Counted from the stretch's first letter, positions 1-6,638 are shown. The stretch is DNA of 6,733 nt from an uncultured Peptostreptococcus sp. (GCA_900759325.1 CAAEUW010000063.1:1-6733); one strand, 5' to 3'. Numbers and translations are program-made. Notes: generated by a model not told the origin, from the letters alone.

Positions 1-3
1 AGC

Positions 4-94
4 TACGACCTCTATCTATACTAATATTATCCCACAAAGAAGAGGGGATAGAAAAGAAAAAAAGTAGTTTTAACTACAAGTATATTATACGAGG
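4..94 (+). repeat. Left arm of a 91-bp perfect terminal inverted repeat
   Basis: Bases 4-94 match the reverse complement of 6643-6733 at every position (position x pairs with 6737-x). The arm holds an interrupted dyad, TATCCC (28-33) with GGGATA (45-50), and a 14-bp palindrome, GTAGTTTTAACTAC (64-77). Identity stops at 94/95. Beyond it a short gapped similarity (AGGT, then CTA, to about 102) suggests a decayed continuation. The outer limit cannot be seen because the other arm runs to the last base of the window. On the right the same sequence is the leader of the malolactic enzyme gene; here it points towards the small ORF and nitroreductase genes. No transposase or recombinase accompanies it. 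It could be a duplicated regulatory leader, an end of a non-autonomous element, or a dispersed repeat at which an assembly broke. Confidence 0.95.
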
Positions 95-232
95 TAGGTC
101 TAAAAGAATTGCCTAAAATAAAAACAGTTTATTATGCTTATTTTGTGGTATTTATTAAATATGCTGACTATTCTGTAAAATAAATTTAGATTATGAGGAC
201 ATATACATATTAAGAAGCAGGTGATGAAATAG
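95..232. other. AT-rich intergenic stretch
   Basis: This stretch lies between the left repeat arm and the small ORF. It is very AT-rich, with several TATTAT/TAAAAT-like hexamers (for example 130-135) but no -35/-10 pair with good spacing. No stable hairpin with a T tract was found. It probably contains the promoter for the downstream small ORF and nitroreductase, unless transcription enters from the repeat arm, but I cannot place it. Confidence 0.4.
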
Positions 233-367
233 ATGGAAAGAAGAGTTAAAAAGAAGGTAAAAAGATATAGGACTATTGACGAGGCAGGAGTAAGCCTAGT
301 AAGAGACTTTGGTGACCGGACAGCTGTTAAATTGACTGAGGAAGACAGGCTTACTATCAAGAAGTAG
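233..367 (+). CDS. Putative 44-aa basic small protein
   Basis: An ATG at 233 opens 44 codons ending in TAG at 365-367. An in-frame stop lies immediately upstream (230-232), so this is the only sensible start. A fair Shine-Dalgarno, AGGTGA (219-224), sits 8 bases before it. The product begins with a strongly basic stretch (MERRVKKKVKRYR) followed by a mixed-charge segment with hydrophobic positions (TIDEAGVSLVRDF, then KLTEEDRLTIKK). Its arginines are mostly AGA/AGG, like the neighbouring plus-strand genes, with one CGG. There is no signal peptide or membrane segment. It lies 73 bases upstream of the nitroreductase gene with no terminator between, so co-transcription is possible. I do not recognise the family. 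It could be a real small protein, perhaps nucleic-acid binding given its charge (inference), a leader peptide, a remnant of a larger gene, or chance. Confidence 0.4.
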   Translation: MERRVKKKVKRYRTIDEAGVSLVRDFGDRTAVKLTEEDRLTIKK

Positions 368-426
368 ATTATTAGATGATAGGTAAGGTATACATTCAGA
401 GGCTAAAGAAAGAGTTAAATAATGAT

Positions 427-435
427 AGAGGAGGT
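427..435 (+). promoter_or_regulatory. Ribosome binding site of the nitroreductase gene
   Basis: AGAGGAGGT lies 5 bases before the ATG at 441. It is a near-perfect anti-16S match and fixes the start codon of the nitroreductase. Confidence 0.85.
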
Positions 436-440
436 AACTT

Positions 441-1013
441 ATGAGCATTACAAAATCATTAGAAAAGAGAAGGACATATTATAATATAGACAAGAATATA
501 CCAGTTCTAGAAAAGGAAATCGAAGAGAAAATCAAGGAGGTTACTGAGCTGGTTCCAGATGCATTCAATATGAAGAACGCAAGGGTAGTAATTGCCTTTG
601 GAGAAAAGCATGACCTCTTATGGGATGAAATATATGAGGTATATGGAGGAAAGGTATCTAGAGAAAAGATAGATTCATTTAAAGCAGGAGCAGGTACAGT
701 CCTATTTTTATACGACGAGGAAACTGTAAAGGGCCTACAAGAAAAGTTCAGTGCATATGCAGACAACTTCCCAGTTTGGGCAAACCAGGCAAATGGAATG
801 CTACAGCTTGCAGTATGGACTGTTTTAAGGGAACTAAAGGTGGGGGCTTCACTTCAGCACTACAATCCAGTGATAGATGATAAGGTGAAGGACTTGTTTA
901 ATATACCTAGCCAGTATAGGTTAGTGGCCCAAATGCCTTTTGGAGGAATAGTTAGTGAGCCCGAAGAGAAAGATAAGGAAGATATAGACCAGAGGGTAAA
1001 GATTGTAAGATAG
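441..1013 (+). CDS. Nitroreductase family protein, CinD/Frm2 type
   Basis: This 190-aa protein has the expected length (about 200 aa) and landmarks of the CinD/Frm2 branch of the FMN-dependent nitroreductase superfamily. They are the N-terminal SLEKRRTYY segment (residues 6-14) that contacts the flavin phosphate in relatives, the F-K-A-G-A-G-T-V-L-F-L strand (80-90), the Y-A-D-N-F-P-V-W-A motif (106-114), and a V-G-A-S-L-Q-H-Y-N-P segment (134-143) near the flavin. Family members are cytosolic NAD(P)H-dependent oxidoreductases that reduce nitroaromatics or quinones. Lactococcus CinD is copper-induced and protects against oxidative stress, and yeast Frm2 is linked to lipid signalling and oxidative stress. 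The true substrate here is unknown. The highly charged C-terminal tail (172-190) is of unclear significance. The gene is followed by its own terminator and then an RclA-like flavoprotein gene in the same orientation, suggesting a shared redox-defence role (inference). All eight arginines are AGA/AGG. Confidence 0.9.
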   Translation: MSITKSLEKRRTYYNIDKNIPVLEKEIEEKIKEVTELVPDAFNMKNARVVIAFGEKHDLLWDEIYEVYGGKVSREKIDSFKAGAGTVLFLYDEETVKGLQEKFSAYADNFPVWANQANGMLQLAVWTVLRELKVGASLQHYNPVIDDKVKDLFNIPSQYRLVAQMPFGGIVSEPEEKDKEDIDQRVKIVR

Positions 1014-1071
1014 GTCTAAGATAGTTTAAGTAAAGATTATGGGAAATAATAGGTATTAAAACTAAAAACTG

Positions 1072-1129
1072 AGGGGTCAGCTTATAATAGCAAATTCTTA
1101 ATGATCTACTAATTTTAGCTGGCCTTTTT
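1072..1129 (+). terminator. Rho-independent terminator with large loop
   Basis: The left strand, 1072-1082 (AGGGGTCAGCT), pairs with 1117-1127 (AGCTGGCCTTT). This gives 11 pairs including three G-U wobbles, followed by a T run to 1129. The loop of 34 bases is unusually long and AT-rich. It ends transcription about 60-115 bases after the nitroreductase stop. A weaker alternative pairing, AGCAAATT (1089-1096) with 1111-1120, would compete for the right strand. Confidence 0.6.
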
Positions 1130-1170
1130 AAAAACAATATGTATTTAAATATATAAACAGATAAAATATA

Positions 1171-1179
1171 TGATATAAT
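1171..1179 (+). promoter_or_regulatory. Extended -10 promoter of the RclA-like gene
   Basis: TGATATAAT contains a perfect TATAAT (1174-1179) preceded by the TGn extension, which can compensate for the lack of a recognisable -35. Transcription would start near 1186, just before the Shine-Dalgarno at 1191, giving a very short leader. It lies downstream of the nitroreductase terminator, so the gene is probably its own unit. Confidence 0.55.
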
Positions 1180-1190
1180 AAATAATAACT

Positions 1191-1197
1191 AAGGAGG
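1191..1197 (+). promoter_or_regulatory. Ribosome binding site deciding the rclA-like start
   Basis: AAGGAGG is only 3 bases from an ATG at 1201 but 9 bases from the ATG at 1207. The second ATG is therefore preferred, making the protein 454 rather than 456 residues. Confidence 0.75.
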
Positions 1198-1206
1198 ACT
1201 ATGATT

Positions 1207-2571
1207 ATGAACAAAAGAGTTGATAATATAATTATTGGATTCGGTAAGGCAGGAAAAACATTGGCCAACTACCTAGGAAGTAAGGGTGAAAAGACTATAT
1301 TAATAGAAAAATCACCTAAGATGTATGGTGGTACTTGTATTAACGTTGGGTGTATACCGTCTAAATTCTTAGCAACTAAGGCTGATAGAAGACCTTTTAG
1401 TGATATAAGTAATCGAGACTATTATAAAGAGTCTGTGGTAGGCAAAAAGGCCCTGATAAGTAAGTTAAATAAGGTTAACTACGACAAGGTTGCAAGTAAC
1501 GAAAATGTTGAAGTAATAGATGGACTTGGTTCTTTTATAGACGACCATACTATCAATATAAAGACTGATGGTGGAGACTACCAGGTGTATGGTGAAAGGA
1601 TATTTATCAATACAGGAGCAAGGCCATTTATACCTGGTGTAGAAGGTCTAGAAATAAGTAATAGGGTCCACTCTAGTGAAACGCTGATGGATTTAGAAGA
1701 ATTTCCTGAGTCACTAGCAATATTGGGAAGTGGATTTATAGGCCTTGAATTTGCAGCTTCATATGCCAAATTTGGTACAAAAGTTACGATAATAGATATG
1801 GGAGACAAGATCTTGCCAAGAGAAGATGAGGATGTGGCTCAGGAAGTATTTGAATCCTACAAGTCACTAGGAGTAGACTTTATTTTCAATGCTGGTATTG
1901 ACAAAGTTGAGCAGGATGAAAAAACCGTTAGAATTGAGTATTCTGTAAATGGTAAAAAAGGTGAGATCGCTACAGAGGCCCTTTTAGTTGCTACAGGAAG
2001 AAGGGCAAATACTGAAGATCTTAACTTAGGAGCAGCAGGCATAAAGGTATCTGAAAGAGGCTTTATAGAAGTAAATAAGCACCTGCAGACTAACAAGGAC
2101 CATATATTTGCTATGGGAGATGTCAATGGTGGACCTCAGTTTACATACGTATCTTTGGATGACTACCGTATTGTTAAAAGCTATCTAGACGGCAAGGGTG
2201 AATATACTAGGGATGACAGACAGCCAATAGCTTTCTCAGCATTTTTACATCCAACATTCTCCAAAGTTGGTCTTAGTGAAAGGGAAGCAAGAGAGGCAGG
2301 ATACAAGGTTAAGGTGGCAAAGCTGCCTGTAACTGCAATTCCAAAGGCAAAGATTCTAGGAAACCAGACTGGTATATACAAGGCAGTTGTAGACGCTGAT
2401 ACAGACCAGATTTTAGGAGTTGTTCTCTTTGGAGAAGAGTCCCATGAGGTTATTAATATTGTTGTATTAGCTATGATTATGAAACAGCCGTATACTTTGT
2501 TGGCTAATCAGATATTCACTCATCCAACTATGGCAGAGGCACTTAATGATTTGTTTGGGATGATTAAGTAA
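1207..2571 (+). CDS. rclA: RclA-like pyridine nucleotide-disulfide oxidoreductase
   Basis: This 454-aa FAD flavoprotein is of the class I disulfide reductase family. In order it shows the FAD-binding GxGxxG (G11-F-G-K-A-G16) with acidic E34, the redox-active cysteine pair C44/C49 in G-T-C-I-N-V-G-C-I-P, a second GxGxxG for NAD(P)H (174-179) ending at acidic D197, which favours NADH, the FAD-binding A-M-G-D motif (D305), and the C-terminal dimerisation domain with the H439/E444 pair in T-H-P-T-M-A-E. Long stretches agree with Escherichia coli RclA as I recall it: GFGKAGKTLA near the start, QFTYVSLDDYRIV (311-323) and the ALNDLF end. RclA acts in the cytosol as a Cu(II)-reducing, hypochlorite-resistance enzyme. 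The same activity here is inferred, since mercuric reductase and lipoamide dehydrogenase are more distant relatives. No RclR-type regulator or RclB/C is present. The gene has its own promoter and terminator. Confidence 0.9.
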   Translation: MNKRVDNIIIGFGKAGKTLANYLGSKGEKTILIEKSPKMYGGTCINVGCIPSKFLATKADRRPFSDISNRDYYKESVVGKKALISKLNKVNYDKVASNENVEVIDGLGSFIDDHTINIKTDGGDYQVYGERIFINTGARPFIPGVEGLEISNRVHSSETLMDLEEFPESLAILGSGFIGLEFAASYAKFGTKVTIIDMGDKILPREDEDVAQEVFESYKSLGVDFIFNAGIDKVEQDEKTVRIEYSVNGKKGEIATEALLVATGRRANTEDLNLGAAGIKVSERGFIEVNKHLQTNKDHIFAMGDVNGGPQFTYVSLDDYRIVKSYLDGKGEYTRDDRQPIAFSAFLHPTFSKVGLSEREAREAGYKVKVAKLPVTAIPKAKILGNQTGIYKAVVDADTDQILGVVLFGEESHEVINIVVLAMIMKQPYTLLANQIFTHPTMAEALNDLFGMIK

Positions 2572-2596
2572 AAGGATTTGAATACTTAAATTTACG

Positions 2597-2631
2597 ACCA
2601 CCAGCATAGCCTGGTGGTTTTCCTATTTTTT
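2597..2631 (+). terminator. Rho-independent terminator after the rclA-like gene
   Basis: ACCACCAG (2597-2604) pairs perfectly with CTGGTGGT (2611-2618) around a 6-base loop. TTT and a second T run (2626-2631) follow. It begins 26 bases after the stop codon. Confidence 0.85.
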
Positions 2632-2682
2632 CACTAGAAATCGACCCAAATTTAGAATATAATTATACTTATAAACGTATAT

Positions 2683-2688
2683 TATAAT
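2683..2688 (+). promoter_or_regulatory. -10 element upstream of the carboxylesterase gene
   Basis: A perfect TATAAT lies in an AT-rich tract after the preceding terminator. The -35 region (about 2660-2665) is poor. Initiation near 2695 would leave a leader of about 34 bases including the AGGAGGG ribosome binding site (2716-2722), which is 6 bases from the GTG start. Confidence 0.5.
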
Positions 2689-2728
2689 TAGAAATAAAGA
2701 CTAAGAGGACCTTTTAGGAGGGATATAA

Positions 2729-4483
2729 GTGAAAATTAGGGGAATTATATTTTATATATTTTTAGTGATATTTACAATTCTATGCGAGACCTACTTATTT
2801 CTAAATAGGAATGCCTGGTTGGGACTAGGTCTTGTCCTTGTAACATCAATAGTATGTGGTATATATAGGCATAAAACAAAAAGAGGTGGAAGGGCTTTTT
2901 TAGGCTTGGTTATCCTGTCAGTTTTGGCAACATTTATAAGCCTACCAAAGGAAAAATTGGTACCTGCTACCTATGAGGGAGCCAAGGAAACTAGCCAGAT
3001 AAGTGTAGCTGAAGGGAAACTGACTGGTGTTTACAACAGGGATGAATCAGTGGAAGTATATGCTGGTATACCGTATGCAAAGGCTCCTGTTGGTGACCTA
3101 AGATGGAAAGAGCCACAAGCTCCCGATAAGTATGAAGGACTTTTAAAGGCCGACCACTTTAAGCCTATGGCAATGCAAAAGAGACAAAACAACCTTATTT
3201 CAACAGCTAGTGATATATTATTCTACCATAATGTAACTAGGACTATAAAAAACAGGTATCTTCCAAAGATGAGTGAAGACTGTCTATACCTAAATGTTTG
3301 GAAGCCTGCTGGGAACAAGAAAAACCTACCAGTAGTATTCTATATACATGGAGGGTCATTGACTACAGGCCAGTCTTGGTGGCAAGACTATAATGGTGAG
3401 TCATATGCTAAGAAGGATGTAATTTTTGTGACATTTAGCTATAGGCTGGGTGCCTTGGGCTTTTATGCTGATGAAAATTTAGCTAGGGAGTCAGCAAATA
3501 ATACGACAGGTATGTATGGATTTTTAGACCAGGTCAAGGCACTTGAATGGGTAAATAAGAACATAAAAAGTTTTGGTGGTGATCCTAACAAGATAACTAT
3601 AGCAGGTGAGTCTGCAGGTTCGTCTTCAGTTAACGCTATGTGCGTATCGCCACTAACAAAAGGCCTATTTAGGTATGCTATTTCAGAAAGTTCATCTATA
3701 ACTGGTAAAAAGCCTCCACATTCATACAAGGACTTTGCAGACGCTATCAAGCTGGGTAAAACTCTTAGGGGTGAGTTAGGAGTATCTAGTCCTGTAGATT
3801 TAAGAAAGGTTCCTTCAGAAAAGATTGCAAATACGAGTACCCAGTATGGTACCCTAAATGCTATGACCAATGATGGTTATGCCTTAAAGAAGTCGCCTTA
3901 TGAATCATATTTAGCAGGTGAACACAATGAAAAGGCCTTATTGACAGGCTATAACAAGAAGGATGGAGACCTTTTTATGCTTGTAGATAAAAAGACTAAT
4001 AAGGATACATATAAAGAGAGTATTAAGGCAATATATCCAAGGGCCTATAGGGAAATTATCAAGGCATATCCTGCAAATACGGACGAGGAAGCAGAAAATA
4101 ACCAAAGGAAAATTTATAATGCGGCTACCTTTGGATATGGCCATGATGTTTGGTCTAGGCTAGCTGTTAAGAAGGAGCCTGTCTACAGGTATTATTTTAC
4201 TAAGGAAAATAAGTCTATCGGATCAAACCATACTGGCGAGCTACCATATGCTTATGGTAACTTATGGACAGCACCCTACCTATATGATGGGACTGACAGA
4301 AGTCTTTCTAATACTATGGTGTCCTACTGGCTTAATTTTGTGAAGACAGGGGATCCTAATGGTGGTGGGCTTCCTAAGTGGGAACCATATACAAGTGGAA
4401 AAGTAATGGAATTTGGTAGCGAGGTCGGTATGATAGAAGATCCAAATGAAGGCCTTTATAGGATTTTTGATACAGGCTTATAA
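2729..4483 (+). CDS. Membrane-anchored type-B carboxylesterase
   Basis: This 584-aa protein starts at GTG, fixed by AGGAGGG 6 bases upstream. It begins with three hydrophobic helices (about residues 5-25, 30-46 and 56-72), followed by a complete carboxylesterase/lipase alpha-beta hydrolase of the para-nitrobenzyl esterase (PnbA) type from about residue 90. Visible landmarks are Y-A-G-I-P-Y-A (111-117), the E-D-C-L-Y-L-N-V-W signature (183-191), the oxyanion-hole H-G-G (207-209), nucleophile Ser295 in G-E-S-A-G, the probable acid Asp412 in G-Y-N-K-K-D-G (many relatives have Glu here), and His501 in N-H-T-G-E-L-P-Y. Positive residues at the N-terminus and between helices 2 and 3 place those segments inside, so the hydrolase domain should face outside. 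It likely hydrolyses carboxylic esters; the substrate is unknown. All 22 arginines are AGA/AGG. It probably shares a transcript with the next gene, as no terminator separates them. Confidence 0.9.
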   Translation: MKIRGIIFYIFLVIFTILCETYLFLNRNAWLGLGLVLVTSIVCGIYRHKTKRGGRAFLGLVILSVLATFISLPKEKLVPATYEGAKETSQISVAEGKLTGVYNRDESVEVYAGIPYAKAPVGDLRWKEPQAPDKYEGLLKADHFKPMAMQKRQNNLISTASDILFYHNVTRTIKNRYLPKMSEDCLYLNVWKPAGNKKNLPVVFYIHGGSLTTGQSWWQDYNGESYAKKDVIFVTFSYRLGALGFYADENLARESANNTTGMYGFLDQVKALEWVNKNIKSFGGDPNKITIAGESAGSSSVNAMCVSPLTKGLFRYAISESSSITGKKPPHSYKDFADAIKLGKTLRGELGVSSPVDLRKVPSEKIANTSTQYGTLNAMTNDGYALKKSPYESYLAGEHNEKALLTGYNKKDGDLFMLVDKKTNKDTYKESIKAIYPRAYREIIKAYPANTDEEAENNQRKIYNAATFGYGHDVWSRLAVKKEPVYRYYFTKENKSIGSNHTGELPYAYGNLWTAPYLYDGTDRSLSNTMVSYWLNFVKTGDPNGGGLPKWEPYTSGKVMEFGSEVGMIEDPNEGLYRIFDTGL

Positions 4484-4540
4484 AGTTAGTTATAAATCAA
4501 GCGAATATTCAAGTGATATATAGTCTTTGTTTGATACAAT

Positions 4541-4546
4541 AAGGAG
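4541..4546 (+). promoter_or_regulatory. Ribosome binding site of the small membrane protein gene
   Basis: AAGGAG lies 8 bases before the ATG at 4555. This supports translation of this otherwise unrecognised ORF from that start. Confidence 0.7.
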
Positions 4547-4554
4547 TAAAATAG

Positions 4555-4911
4555 ATGACAAAAGAAGAAAGAGCGATAAAATGGTTTAGTAAGGTGGATC
4601 AAAATCAGGAAATCGATCTGAAAACTAAGATGAAAATATGCGATATGGCTGCTATGATAATGCTGTTAATAATATTTTTAGTATTGGCAATAGAACTCTC
4701 CCTTCTGGTTGGATTGGGTGGAATAGATGTAATAAATGCCGCTACAGATTTTCTTAATAGTATTTCCCAGGGAAGACATACAAAGATGGCCAGAATACCA
4801 GTAATTATAGCTGGAGGGCTAATCTGTCTACCCCTATTTATATTACCTATTGGACTTGCAATCATTTTTAGGAACAAGTTGATTAGGTCTCAGATAAATA
4901 AAATTAAATAA
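4555..4911 (+). CDS. Unrecognised 118-aa membrane protein with two helices
   Basis: The protein has a charged N-terminal segment (residues 1-30, rich in Lys/Glu/Asp), a first membrane helix at about 31-54, an external loop of about 25 residues (55-80), a second helix at about 81-105, and a basic C-terminal tail (R106 to the end, five Lys/Arg). The positive-inside rule puts both ends in the cytoplasm. There is no signal-peptidase motif or catalytic motif, and I do not recognise a family. The gene starts 71 bases after the esterase stop with no terminator between and ends just before a strong terminator. It is therefore probably the second gene of an esterase operon and could assist or accompany the membrane-bound esterase, which is inference from position only. 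A good ribosome binding site and typical codon use support it being real. Confidence 0.75.
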   Translation: MTKEERAIKWFSKVDQNQEIDLKTKMKICDMAAMIMLLIIFLVLAIELSLLVGLGGIDVINAATDFLNSISQGRHTKMARIPVIIAGGLICLPLFILPIGLAIIFRNKLIRSQINKIK

Positions 4912-4945
4912 GCTTACCTATCTTATAGAATATAGTGAGTATAAC

Positions 4946-4984
4946 AATATTAAAAAGCCGGGCATTGTCCGGCTTTTTAATATT
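4946..4984. terminator. Bidirectional terminator between converging genes
   Basis: A 16-bp perfect stem, 4946-4961 with 4969-4984, encloses a 7-base loop. The core CCGG/GC pairs are flanked by A5 on one side and T5 on the other, so the hairpin reads as a terminator on both strands. It sits between the plus-strand membrane protein gene (stop at 4911) and the minus-strand malolactic gene (stop at 5006), serving both. Confidence 0.95.
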
Positions 4985-5005
4985 ATTAGCATCGTAAGAA
5001 AAACA

Positions 5006-6631
5006 TTAACGATATTCTGGAGTCCACTTAAAATCACGTACGGCTTTTGCCATATCTATTTCTTTAGATTGTGAAAGTCCTTGCTCCTGTGCTTTCTTAG
5101 CTACTGCTTCAGCAACCTTTAAAGATACTTCTGCGACATATTTAAATGGTGGCAATACAGGTGCTCCTGGTTTAGTCATATCTATAATACCACTCAAAGA
5201 ATGAGCAGCTTCACCGATCATTTCATCAGTTAAAAGGCTAGCTTCTGAAGCCAACATTCCAAGTCCTAGTCCTGGGTATATTAGTGCATTATTAGCCTGA
5301 CCAATTACATAGTCAACTCCCTTATAAGTAACTGTGTCAGCAGGTATACCTGTAGCAACAAGAGCCTTTCCATCTGACCAAGTAATCAAATCCTCAGCCC
5401 TTGCTTCTGCCAATTTAGTTGGGTTTGAAAGAGGAAAAATCATAGGTCGGTCTGCATTTTGACACATTGCTTCCACAATTTCTTTAGTGAAGGTATTTGG
5501 TTGGGTAGATGTTCCCACCAAAATAGTTGGTTTAACAGTCTTTACAACCTCTAAAAGGCTAGTAAGCGTATCTGTATTGGCAAAGTCAGCACGATTTTTT
5601 GCAAAAGGTCTCTGTTCTGGTGTTAAATCATCCATATCATCAAATAAAAGACCCTGTTTGTCTACCATAAAGAAACGTTTATAGGCTTCTTCTTCTGAAA
5701 GACCAAGAGTGACCATTTCACGATGGACCCTAGAGGCAATACCTGCACCAGCAGTTCCACCTCCAAAGCAAAGGTAGGTTTGGTCTGTCAGCTTTTCTCC
5801 GGTAACTGCAAGAGATCCAAAGATCCCACCTAGTGTGACTATACCAGTACCTTGTATATCATCATTGAAGGTAGGAATTTGTTTGCGGTATTTTTCAAGT
5901 ATATTTGCAGCATTAGATCGGCCAAAGTCTTCCCAATGAAGGTAAAGTTTAGGGAAGAGTCTTTCTGCAGTGTTAACAAATTTATCGATAAAATTATAGT
6001 AACGATCACCACGTATGCGTTCATGACGATTACCTAAATAATTTGGGTCATTGCGTAGTTCTTCACGGTTTGTTCCAGCATCAATAACCAATGGTAAAAC
6101 CATTGAAGGGTCGATACCGGCAGCACCAGTGTATACCATTAGTTTTCCGACTGATATATCTACACCATTTGTTCCCCAATCGCCAATTCCTAGAATTTCT
6201 TCTGCGTCTGTCACTACAATAAGTCGTATTTCTCGACCACCAGCAGCATTTATCAAGCTTACTTCAATATCTTCAGGACGATTTATATCTAGATAGCCTG
6301 CATATTGTGGATCAACAAAAAAATTACTATATCCTTCTATAGTTTCTGCAATTGTTGGATCATATACTATAGGATTAAACTCTTCTAAATGATGAGAAAA
6401 CAAGTAGTAGAAAAGCCTGCGATTGGTATTAAATATTTCCATAAGGAAAAGTCTTTTTTCTAAATCACTTGACTTTGTCTGCAACTGAGCATAAGTTTGA
6501 GTTGCTTGTTCTTCTATAGTTTGAACATACGGTGGCAAAAGACCTATTAGTCCTAGCTCTTTTCTTTCTTCCATAGTAAAGGCAGTACCCTTATTAAGGA
6601 ACGGATCGTTTAAAATTTTATGTGCACTCAT
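5006..6631 (-). CDS. mleS: Malolactic enzyme
   Basis: This 541-aa protein converts L-malate to L-lactate and CO2, using NAD and Mn2+, in the cytosol. Length and sequence closely match malolactic enzymes of lactic acid bacteria as I recall Lactococcus MleS (540 aa). Landmarks are G-L-I-G-L-L-P-P (27-34), G-I-G-D-W-G (148-153), catalytic Lys163 in S-V-G-K-L, metal ligands E234-D235 in H-W-E-D-F-G and D257/D258 in F-N-D-D-I-Q-G-T-G, the NAD loop C-F-G-G-G-T-A-G-A-G-I-A (288-299), S-N-P-T (402-405) and Q-A-N-N (445-448). The GGGTAGAG loop is the malolactic form, whereas malic enzymes usually have GAGxAxxG, but sequence cannot fully exclude malic activity. The ATG at 6631 is chosen because AGGAGGT (6639-6645) is 7 bases away; the GTG at 6640 overlaps that site. 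Of 25 arginines, 18 are CGN, unlike the other genes, suggesting horizontal origin. No mleR or malate permease is in the window. Confidence 0.93.
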   Translation of the reverse strand: MSAHKILNDPFLNKGTAFTMEERKELGLIGLLPPYVQTIEEQATQTYAQLQTKSSDLEKRLFLMEIFNTNRRLFYYLFSHHLEEFNPIVYDPTIAETIEGYSNFFVDPQYAGYLDINRPEDIEVSLINAAGGREIRLIVVTDAEEILGIGDWGTNGVDISVGKLMVYTGAAGIDPSMVLPLVIDAGTNREELRNDPNYLGNRHERIRGDRYYNFIDKFVNTAERLFPKLYLHWEDFGRSNAANILEKYRKQIPTFNDDIQGTGIVTLGGIFGSLAVTGEKLTDQTYLCFGGGTAGAGIASRVHREMVTLGLSEEEAYKRFFMVDKQGLLFDDMDDLTPEQRPFAKNRADFANTDTLTSLLEVVKTVKPTILVGTSTQPNTFTKEIVEAMCQNADRPMIFPLSNPTKLAEARAEDLITWSDGKALVATGIPADTVTYKGVDYVIGQANNALIYPGLGLGMLASEASLLTDEMIGEAAHSLSGIIDMTKPGAPVLPPFKYVAEVSLKVAEAVAKKAQEQGLSQSKEIDMAKAVRDFKWTPEYR

Positions 6632-6638
6632 ATAGTCC

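Noticed and set aside
100..360. Minus-strand 86-codon hydrophobic ORF opposite the small ORF
   Set aside because: It starts at TTG with no ribosome binding site, and its hydrophobicity is what antisense reading of a Lys-rich, AT-rich strand gives. It also overlaps the better-supported plus-strand small ORF.
4532..4540. TGATACAAT as an extended -10 for the small membrane protein gene
   Set aside because: The start site would lie in or after the AAGGAG at 4541-4546, destroying the ribosome binding site. Co-transcription with the esterase is simpler.
5839..6024. ORFs on either strand within the malolactic gene (for example 5839-6024, 5852-6037, 6051-6296)
   Set aside because: They are short open frames in other phases of a clearly coding gene, without ribosome binding sites or recognisable motifs.
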